NCBI GenBank assembly: GCA_902597175.1
Contig: CACJWN010000002.1
Span: 62,001 to 126,000, forward strand
Direction: 5' to 3'
Length of the DNA stretch: 64,000 bases
Source of the DNA: an uncultured Pelagibacteraceae bacterium
Lineage (GTDB): Bacteria; Pseudomonadota; Alphaproteobacteria; Pelagibacterales; Pelagibacteraceae
The notes beneath the pieces were generated by a model. It searched no databases and had not been told where the DNA came from. It worked only from the letters and a program-made list of their open reading frames with translations. This document shows, piece by piece, positions 58,914-64,000 of this stretch. The number at the start of each line of letters is the position of its first letter. Within the stretch, counting starts at the first letter, position 1. The position numbers and the translations under genes were made by a program.

Positions 58914-59518
58914 CTTGAAAAAACATTAGCAATTTTTTTATCTATTTCTAAATTAAATGAAAAGGATCTTCTCTCTCCACTTGATTTAAATGGATATGCT
59001 GTATGCATCAAATAATGTGGAAAAAGAATTACATCACCTTCTTTAGGTTGATGATTGTAAATGCTATCACTTAAAAACATCTTGTTTCCATTTATAAAAT
59101 CTATTGTGCCATCGATTTTTGATTTTTTATGGCCTTTTGGAACAAATTTTGGAATTTTTAAGTAACCCACACCAGATATATGTCCATCATGGTAATGTAT
59201 TGGGTTATATTCATTATTAAATTGTCTCACTATCCAAAAATTTTTAATTGAAATTTTCTTTACATTTTTTCCAATAGTTTTAAAAATATATTTTTTTACC
59301 TCATTAGAAATTACTTTTTCTAAATTTTTTTTTACAAAAGATTTTGGTAATTGAAATTCTTGTTTTACCTGCCCAACTAATTTTTTCGAATAATCCAATT
59401 TTTTTAATAAACTCTTTTTATTTAAAATTTGGTCAACCTCATTATTAATTTTTTTTATTAATTTATTTGGAAATTTTAATTTAGCTATTTTTGGACCAAA
59501 AGGGCTTATTACTTTCAT
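58910..59518 (-). CDS. Putative 2-oxoglutarate/Fe(II)-dependent oxygenase (TIGR02466-like)
   Basis: This 202-aa protein has a C-terminal double-stranded beta-helix pattern: metal-site-like 'NPIHYHDGHISGVGYLKIP' near residue 112 and the distal 'GDVILFPHYLMHTAYPF' with His, followed by 'ERRSFSFNLEI' with the co-substrate Arg. This is the layout of the TIGR02466/2OG-Fe(II) oxygenase group. The N-terminal ~90 residues are helical and Lys-rich. The substrate is unknown. It is 2 nt downstream of hisI and overlaps DUF2237. Confidence 0.75.
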   Translation of the reverse strand: MKVISPFGPKIAKLKFPNKLIKKINNEVDQILNKKSLLKKLDYSKKLVGQVKQEFQLPKSFVKKNLEKVISNEVKKYIFKTIGKNVKKISIKNFWIVRQFNNEYNPIHYHDGHISGVGYLKIPKFVPKGHKKSKIDGTIDFINGNKMFLSDSIYNHQPKEGDVILFPHYLMHTAYPFKSSGERRSFSFNLEIDKKIANVFSR

Positions 59519-59520
59519 AA

Positions 59521-59988
59521 TTATAGCTTAGTTGGATTAGGTTGACCTTTATAAACTTTTTCAGGATCAAATTTTTTTTCTTTTTCTTTGAATTCTAATT
59601 TAATTTCTTCAGAATTTTCAATTTTTCCTAAAGGTATTGATCTGTAAAAACATGATTTATATCCTACATGGCAACTTGCTCCGTTTCCTATATCTACTGA
59701 CATCCACAATGCATCCTGATCATCATCTATTCTTAAATCAATAACTTTTTGCACAAAACCGCTTGTTTTTCCTTTGTGCCATATATCTTTTCTAGATCTA
59801 CTCCAATAATGAGCTTCTTTAGTTTCAATTGTTTTTTTTAGAGCTTCCTCATTCATGTAACCATGCATCAATATTTCACCAGAGCTACTGTCCGAGGTAG
59901 TTACTGGAATAAGTCCATCGCCATCAAATTTAGGAGATAGAAATTTTCCTTCCTCTACCTCAAATACGCTTTCTCTCTTTTTGAACAT
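59521..59988 (-). CDS. hisI: Phosphoribosyl-AMP cyclohydrolase HisI
   Basis: HisI opens the purine ring of phosphoribosyl-AMP in histidine synthesis. I start at the ATG at 59988 (155 aa), since the extra N-terminal residues in the track ORF are hydrophobic and not part of the family. Catalytic and metal motifs are present: 'LMHGYMNEEALKKT', 'RSRKDIWHKGKTSG', 'IDDDQDALWMSVD' and the zinc Cys set 'ASCHVGYKSCFYR'. It is divergent from folE by about 73 bp and is not beside other his genes. Confidence 0.92.
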   Translation of the reverse strand: MFKKRESVFEVEEGKFLSPKFDGDGLIPVTTSDSSSGEILMHGYMNEEALKKTIETKEAHYWSRSRKDIWHKGKTSGFVQKVIDLRIDDDQDALWMSVDIGNGASCHVGYKSCFYRSIPLGKIENSEEIKLEFKEKEKKFDPEKVYKGQPNPTKL

Positions 59989-60061
59989 GAGGGTAAAATA
60001 ATGAAAAAAAGACAAAATAGCAATTTGCATTAATCAAATATGTCCTATAAAACCTCTAACA

Positions 60062-60670
60062 ATGAAGTTAGTTAAAGACGCAGATAAAAGCACCTCAAAA
60101 AAGCCTGAAGTTTCGGATAAACAGGCAGAAGAGGCATTCAAAACTATTCTTAAATGGATTGGAGAAGATCCAAACCGGGAAGGTCTTGTTGAGACACCTA
60201 AGAGGTTAATTAAAGCGTTTAAAGAGTATTTTAAAGGTTATCATCAGGATGCTGAGGCTGATTTGTCTAAAACCTTTGGAGATGTGGAAGGTTATGACGA
60301 TATGGTAGTGGAAAAAAATATTACTCTTGAGAGTCATTGCGAGCACCATATGGCACCAATAATTGGAGTAGCGCATGTAGCTTATATTCCTAACAAAAAG
60401 GTTGTGGGTTTAAGTAAATTAGCGAGAACGGTAGAAATATTTTCCAAAAGACTTCAAACTCAAGAAAGACTTACAATGCAGATCGCTAAAACTTTAATGA
60501 ATTCATTAGACGCTAAAGGTGTGGCAGTTACCATTGATGCCGCTCATCAATGTATGACCATGAGAGGTGTCAAAAAGGAGAAAGCGACAACAGTTACTAA
60601 CTATTTTTTAGGCTCTTTCAGAGAAGACTTAGGTATTCAAAACAGATATTTAAGATATATTAAAAAATAA
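60062..60670 (+). CDS. folE: GTP cyclohydrolase I (FolE)
   Basis: FolE makes dihydroneopterin triphosphate from GTP, the first step to folate. This 202-aa protein has 'IGEDPNREGLVETPKRLIKAF' (seen from 'DPNREGLVETPKR', near residue 38), the zinc/active-site 'ESHCEHHMAPIIGVAHVAYIP' (seen from 'SHCEHHMAPI', near 95) and 'HQCMTMRGVKKEKATTVT' near 162. It keeps the zinc Cys/His set of type IA. Folate ties in with the gcv operon, and pterin antenna chromophores occur in some photolyases. AcuI starts directly after its stop. Confidence 0.95.
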   Translation: MKLVKDADKSTSKKPEVSDKQAEEAFKTILKWIGEDPNREGLVETPKRLIKAFKEYFKGYHQDAEADLSKTFGDVEGYDDMVVEKNITLESHCEHHMAPIIGVAHVAYIPNKKVVGLSKLARTVEIFSKRLQTQERLTMQIAKTLMNSLDAKGVAVTIDAAHQCMTMRGVKKEKATTVTNYFLGSFREDLGIQNRYLRYIKK

Positions 60671-61672
60671 ATGTCTCAAAAATTTAAAGCTGTAGTCATA
60701 GATAATCAAAACGAAAAATTTACAAGAGAAATTAAAGAAATCGACATAGGTCATCTTAAAGATGGAAATGTTTTAGTCAAAATAGATTATTCAAGTCTTA
60801 ATTATAAAGACGCATTAATTTTAAACAATGGAGGCAAGATTGTTAGAAAATTTCCTTTCGTTCCAGGTATAGATTTTTCAGGTACTGTAGTTGAAAGTGA
60901 AGATAACAAATTTAAAAAAGACGATAAAGTAATTTTAACTGGCTTTAGGGTAGGAGAGGCTTTCTTTGGTGGTTTTGCTCAGTACGCTAAAGTTGACGCA
61001 AACTTTTTAATCAAAATACCTAAAGATTTAGATGCTCATAAGTCTATGATGCTCGGCACAGCAGGTTTTACAGCTCTTTTGTGCTCTTTTGCAGTTAAAG
61101 CTAAAGAAGAATTGTTGCTAGGTGAAAAAGTAAAAGATGTTTTGGTAACTGGCGCTACGGGTGGTGTTGGAAGTATTGCCGTAATGATCTTATCTAAAAT
61201 GGGATATGATGTTCATGCTGTAACAGGAAAAAAAGATAAAAATGATTATCTAAAAGGTTTAGGTGCAAAAAACATTATAGACAGAAAAGAATTTGAGGGA
61301 GAAAGCAAACTTCTAGAAAAAGGAGTTTGGGACGGAGTTGTTGACACTGTAGGAGGTGCTGCCTTAACAAAAATATTTGCACAAACAAAACCTGGTGGAA
61401 TAGTTGCTGCGTGTGGAAATGCAGGGGGAATAAAAATCAACACAAATGTAATGCCTTTTATTATTAGAGGAGTAAAACTATGGGGCATCGATTCGTCTGG
61501 TTCCTCAATAAAACGAAGGGAGTTTGTCTGGGGCGAAGCAGCTAAATTGATTGATTTTTCCAAAGTTCAATCATTTACTAAAGAACTCTCATTTACTGAA
61601 CTTTTAGATACTTTCCCTAAGCTTTTAAAAGGGGAGTTTTCCGGAAGAGCTATAGTAAATCCAAATAAATAA
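60671..61672 (+). CDS. acuI: AcuI/YhdH-type acrylyl-CoA reductase family protein
   Basis: This 333-aa zinc-free medium-chain reductase has the YhdH/AcuI pattern: 'VKIDYSSLNYKDALILN' near residue 38, 'FPFVPGIDFSGTVVES' near 62, 'MMLGTAGFTALLC' near 125 and the NADPH motif 'VTGATGGVGSIAVMILS' near 155. AcuI reduces acrylyl-CoA to propionyl-CoA and is important for acrylate detoxification from DMSP. Propionyl-CoA use would connect with methylcitrate-type genes elsewhere in the window, but this is only inference. It begins immediately after folE. Confidence 0.88.
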   Translation: MSQKFKAVVIDNQNEKFTREIKEIDIGHLKDGNVLVKIDYSSLNYKDALILNNGGKIVRKFPFVPGIDFSGTVVESEDNKFKKDDKVILTGFRVGEAFFGGFAQYAKVDANFLIKIPKDLDAHKSMMLGTAGFTALLCSFAVKAKEELLLGEKVKDVLVTGATGGVGSIAVMILSKMGYDVHAVTGKKDKNDYLKGLGAKNIIDRKEFEGESKLLEKGVWDGVVDTVGGAALTKIFAQTKPGGIVAACGNAGGIKINTNVMPFIIRGVKLWGIDSSGSSIKRREFVWGEAAKLIDFSKVQSFTKELSFTELLDTFPKLLKGEFSGRAIVNPNK

Positions 61673-61690
61673 ACTATAATCATTTAAATA

Positions 61691-62581
61691 ATGGATTGGG
61701 ACAAATTAAAAATTTTTCATACTGTTGCTGAGGCATCGAGTTTTACTAAAGCATCTACAATCTTAAACTTAAGTCAATCAGCAATTAGCCGCCAAATTCA
61801 AGGCTTAGAGAGCGATCTCAAAGTTCAATTATTCGAACGTCATGCTAGAGGTTTAGTTTTAACAGAAAATGGAGAGTATCTTTTTAAATCAGCTCATGAA
61901 GTAATTTCTAAATTAAAAGATGTTGAGTCAAATTTAAGTGGTCATAAAGATAAACTAAATGGAAAACTTGTAGTAACTACCGTAGTTAGTTTTGGAACCA
62001 CTTGGCTTACTCCAAGAATTAAAGAATTTATGGATCTTCATCCTGGCATAGAAATTGAATTAATTTTTGACGATAGAGAACTTGATTTAGCGACACGTGA
62101 AGCCGATGTAGCAATAAGAATGAGAAGACCTAAACAGTTGAATTTGATCCAAAAAAAATTCGTAGATTTTAATTATCACATTTACGGCTCAAATAAATAT
62201 TTGGAAAAAAACGGTTATCCAAAAACATTAAAAGATTTAGATAAACATAAATTTATCACTTATGGCAAAGGAGCACCATCACCAGTCTATAATCCAGATT
62301 GGGTATTGAAAGTTGGCGCAAAAGATGGAAAAAAAAGAAAATCTTTGATGAAAGTAAATAGTGTTTATGGATTATTATTAGCAGTTCAAAGCGGTGTGGG
62401 TTTAGCTGCACTTCCGGATTATATAGCTCATAACCAAAGTGGAATTACTAAAGTTTTACCAAATGAACCAGGCAAGCCTACCGAAACACACTTTGTTTAT
62501 CCTGCGTCTCTAAAAAATAATGCAAGACTTATGGCTTTTAGAAATTTTCTTTTTAGTAAGGTAAACGAATGGAAATTTTAA
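61691..62581 (+). CDS. LysR-family transcriptional regulator
   Basis: This 296-aa LysR-type regulator has an N-terminal helix-turn-helix ('LKIFHTVAEASSFTKASTILNLSQSAISRQIQGLE', seen from 'FHTVAEASSFTKASTILNL') and a C-terminal ligand domain. 'SDLKVQLFERHARGLVLTENG' follows the HTH. The C-terminal 'DLATREADVAIRMRRPKQ' is in the group with GcvA-like regulators, but the target is unknown. It lies 18 nt after acuI and overlaps rseP by 13 nt. Confidence 0.92.
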   Translation: MDWDKLKIFHTVAEASSFTKASTILNLSQSAISRQIQGLESDLKVQLFERHARGLVLTENGEYLFKSAHEVISKLKDVESNLSGHKDKLNGKLVVTTVVSFGTTWLTPRIKEFMDLHPGIEIELIFDDRELDLATREADVAIRMRRPKQLNLIQKKFVDFNYHIYGSNKYLEKNGYPKTLKDLDKHKFITYGKGAPSPVYNPDWVLKVGAKDGKKRKSLMKVNSVYGLLLAVQSGVGLAALPDYIAHNQSGITKVLPNEPGKPTETHFVYPASLKNNARLMAFRNFLFSKVNEWKF

Positions 62582-63687
62582 TTTCATTTATAATTCCTTT
62601 TATAATACTACTCACAGTTGTAGTATTTATTCACGAATATGGCCATTATTACTATGCAAAGAAATACGGAGTTGGTGTCACCGATTTTTCTATAGGATTT
62701 GGTAAAGAAATATTTGGCTTTAATGACAAATCTGGAACAAGGTGGAAATTCTGCGCAATTCCCCTTGGCGGATATGTAAAATTTTTTGGAGATAGAAATG
62801 TGTTTAGCCAAGCAGAGCAAGAAGAATTATTAAAAAAATATAGCAAAGAAGATCAAGAAAAATTGTTTGTAGTCAAACCTTTATATCAAAGATCTTTAAT
62901 AGTAGCGGCTGGACCTTTTGCAAATTTTTTATTAGCAATATTTATTTTTGCATTCATTTACATGTTTGCTGGAAAAGATTTTACTCCTGCTCAAATACAA
63001 GAGGTTCAAGTGGAAAGTCCTGCTGAAGAAGCAGGCATTAAGTCAGGAGATATTATTCAATCTATAAATGGTAAAGATATAAATAGCATTATGGAAGTTT
63101 CCGCCTTCATTAATTCCTCTTCATCAGAGATAATTGACATCGGCATATTAAGAAATGACAGTGAAATTACATTTTCTGTAAAGCCTAGGATAATTAAAGG
63201 GAAGGACTCTTTAGGCAATAAAGCAAATAAAAAGATTATCGGTATAAAAATAGCTCCTTTAAATGATGAGATTAATAGAGAAAGATTAGGCCCAGCAACT
63301 GCTTTGCTTTATGCTTTAAAAGAGACTTGGTTTGTAATTCATGCTTCTTGGAATTTTATTATTTCGATGTTTAAGGGCACAGGGGACACAACTCAACTAG
63401 GCGGTCCTATAAAAATAGCTAAAATCACCGGTCAAGTTGCAAAACTAGGCTTTATAGCCTTTCTAAGCATTATGGCTTACATATCGATCAGTTTAGGATT
63501 TATTAATTTGTTGCCTATTCCTATGTTAGATGGTGGACACCTAATGTTTTATGCTTTTGAAAAGGTTTTAGGAAGGCCTTTAACTCAAAGAACACAAGAG
63601 GGATTTTTTCGAATCGGTCTTTTTTTGCTACTTTCTTTGATGTTTTTTACAACATTTAATGATTTAAAAGATTTAGGCTTATTTTAA
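62569..63687 (+). CDS. rseP: RseP-type site-2 intramembrane metalloprotease
   Basis: This 372-aa M50-family zinc protease has the active-site 'VFIHEYGHYYYAKKYGVGV' in helix 1, one PDZ domain (about residues 125-205, 'VQVESPAEEAGIKSGDIIQSING' seen from 'SPAEEAGIKSGDIIQS'), and the second metal motif 'LLPIPMLDGGHLMFYAFE' near the C-terminus. RseP cleaves anti-sigma factors in envelope stress and remnant signal peptides. It normally sits in a dxr-bamA cluster; here it follows LysR, so the gene order is unusual. A terminator overlaps its stop codon. Confidence 0.93.
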   Translation: MEILISFIIPFIILLTVVVFIHEYGHYYYAKKYGVGVTDFSIGFGKEIFGFNDKSGTRWKFCAIPLGGYVKFFGDRNVFSQAEQEELLKKYSKEDQEKLFVVKPLYQRSLIVAAGPFANFLLAIFIFAFIYMFAGKDFTPAQIQEVQVESPAEEAGIKSGDIIQSINGKDINSIMEVSAFINSSSSEIIDIGILRNDSEITFSVKPRIIKGKDSLGNKANKKIIGIKIAPLNDEINRERLGPATALLYALKETWFVIHASWNFIISMFKGTGDTTQLGGPIKIAKITGQVAKLGFIAFLSIMAYISISLGFINLLPIPMLDGGHLMFYAFEKVLGRPLTQRTQEGFFRIGLFLLLSLMFFTTFNDLKDLGLF

Positions 63688-63697
63688 GCCATTTTTT
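63676..63697 (+). terminator. Terminator overlapping the rseP stop codon
   Basis: GGCTTA (63676-63681) pairs with TAAGCC (63685-63690) around a TTT loop, followed by A and six T. The TAA stop of rseP is in the right arm. It separates rseP from the HU gene. Confidence 0.65.
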
Positions 63698-63710
63698 AAA
63701 TCAAAAAAGT

Positions 63711-63791
63711 CAATAAAATCAACACTTTTAAAGCATACAATATATAGTGTTGATATTTACGTGAAACACCAAAAAAATGTTGATTTTATTG
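63711..63791. repeat. Repeat-rich leader of the HU gene with alternative pairings
   Basis: CAATAAAATCAACA (63711-63724) is the exact reverse complement of TGTTGATTTTATTG (63778-63791). The overlapping ATCAACAC (63718-63725) also pairs exactly with GTGTTGAT (63747-63754). TGTTGAT thus occurs twice forward (63748, 63778; 30 bp apart) and once reversed. The elements could be operator sites for a repressor or mutually exclusive RNA hairpins. No convincing -35/-10 pair was found to decide whether the whole stretch is transcribed. Confidence 0.6.
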
Positions 63792-63829
63792 GATTTTTAT
63801 AGAAATTACTAAATAACTAAGGGGCATAA

Positions 63830-64000
63830 ATGAATAAAAAACAATTAGTAGCAAAAATATCGTCCACATTAGGTCAAAGCAAAGCTGATGCTGAGAGAAC
63901 TTTTGACTCAATAACGACTATAATTTTAGATGCTTTAAAGAATGACGATACTGTAAAAATAGCTGGATTTGGTACTTATAAAGTAGCAAAAAGAAAAGCT
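63830..64000 (+). CDS. HU-family DNA-binding protein, N-terminal part (not in ORF track)
   Basis: The frame from the ATG at 63830 runs to the window end without a stop (57 codons). It starts 'MNKKQLVAKISSTLGQSKAD' and continues to 'VKIAGFGTYKVAKRKA', the conserved core of HU/IHF proteins before the DNA-binding arms. An SD-like AAGGGG lies about 8 nt before the ATG. HU wraps and bends DNA and is usually abundant. IHF subunits are similar, but the single N-terminal half seen here looks more HU-like. The 142-bp gap before it contains the repeat-rich leader. Confidence 0.9.
   Translation, partial: MNKKQLVAKISSTLGQSKADAERTFDSITTIILDALKNDDTVKIAGFGTYKVAKRKA

Noticed and set aside
1-64000. tRNA, rRNA, CRISPR arrays, insertion sequences or prophage genes
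   Set aside because: None were recognised on either strand; no transposase, integrase or spacer-repeat pattern was seen.

Overview
The window is about 64 kb of very AT-rich, densely packed DNA. Intergenic gaps are mostly under 150 bp, many genes overlap by 1-13 nt (ATGA, TAATG and TTGA junctions), and no gene-free stretch exceeds 300 bp. Low GC, streamlining, TTT and Liv uptake systems, a glycine-riboswitch gcvTHP operon and alphaproteobacterial-type photolyase relatives together suggest a SAR11/Pelagibacterales-like marine alphaproteobacterium. That is inferred from gene content; there is no rRNA, tRNA, insertion sequence or CRISPR array in the window to confirm it.

Region 1 (1-3.6 kb): the tail of a TctC binding protein with TctB and TctA (first tripartite tricarboxylate transporter), then an outer-membrane barrel protein with its own promoter and a LacI-type operator-like palindrome, a strong terminator and a DoxX protein. 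Region 2 (3.6-26.3 kb) looks like a carboxylate-catabolism island. It holds a second TctCBA, two TauE/SafE exporters, four different MmgE/PrpD proteins, a Tyr-less SDR, AcnD and PrpF (2-methylcitrate dehydration), an Ldh2/malate-type dehydrogenase, a TcuA-like flavoprotein, an IclR regulator with three related palindromes nearby, a PrpB/PEP-mutase-family lyase with an altered active-site loop, an AbrB-type membrane protein, an alpha/beta hydrolase and a multi-domain rhodanese. No methylcitrate synthase (PrpC) is in the window, so the island probably feeds on imported carboxylates rather than on propionyl-CoA. Region 3 (26.4-32 kb): a ProC-like reductase joined to livHMGF and a separately spaced livJ-type binding protein ending in a textbook terminator.

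Region 4 (32-41.8 kb): CsaA, small membrane proteins, cytochrome b561, DUF411 protein, cytochrome c', LysE, TCA aconitase AcnA, a renalase-like flavoprotein, TerC, MATE and EamA transporters. Region 5 (41.8-46.3 kb): tandem glycine riboswitch and gcvT-gcvH-gcvP. Its expression platform can be read directly: a 10-nt segment of aptamer 2 is exactly complementary to the gcvT start region. Region 6 (46.3-58 kb) reads as a photo-oxidative-stress and membrane-lipid set: FAD desaturase-like protein, DUF1365, Cfa/UfaM-like methyltransferase, DUF3833 lipoprotein, SDR, TspO, HisN-like phosphatase, MsrA, two unusual photolyase relatives, and a 42-aa DUF2256 protein missing from the ORF track. Region 7 (58-64 kb): TPR protein, DUF2237, 2OG oxygenase, HisI, FolE, AcuI-like reductase, LysR, RseP and the start of an HU gene behind a repeat-rich leader.

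The most notable points are the carboxylate island with its IclR-type sites; hairpins at the tctC/tctB junction of both TTT operons; the gcvT expression platform; the likely furan-fatty-acid-type lipid operon; a PhrB-type protein that appears to lack the iron-sulfur CxxC; and a photolyase FAD domain with a trailing, apparently permuted, Rossmann-like part.
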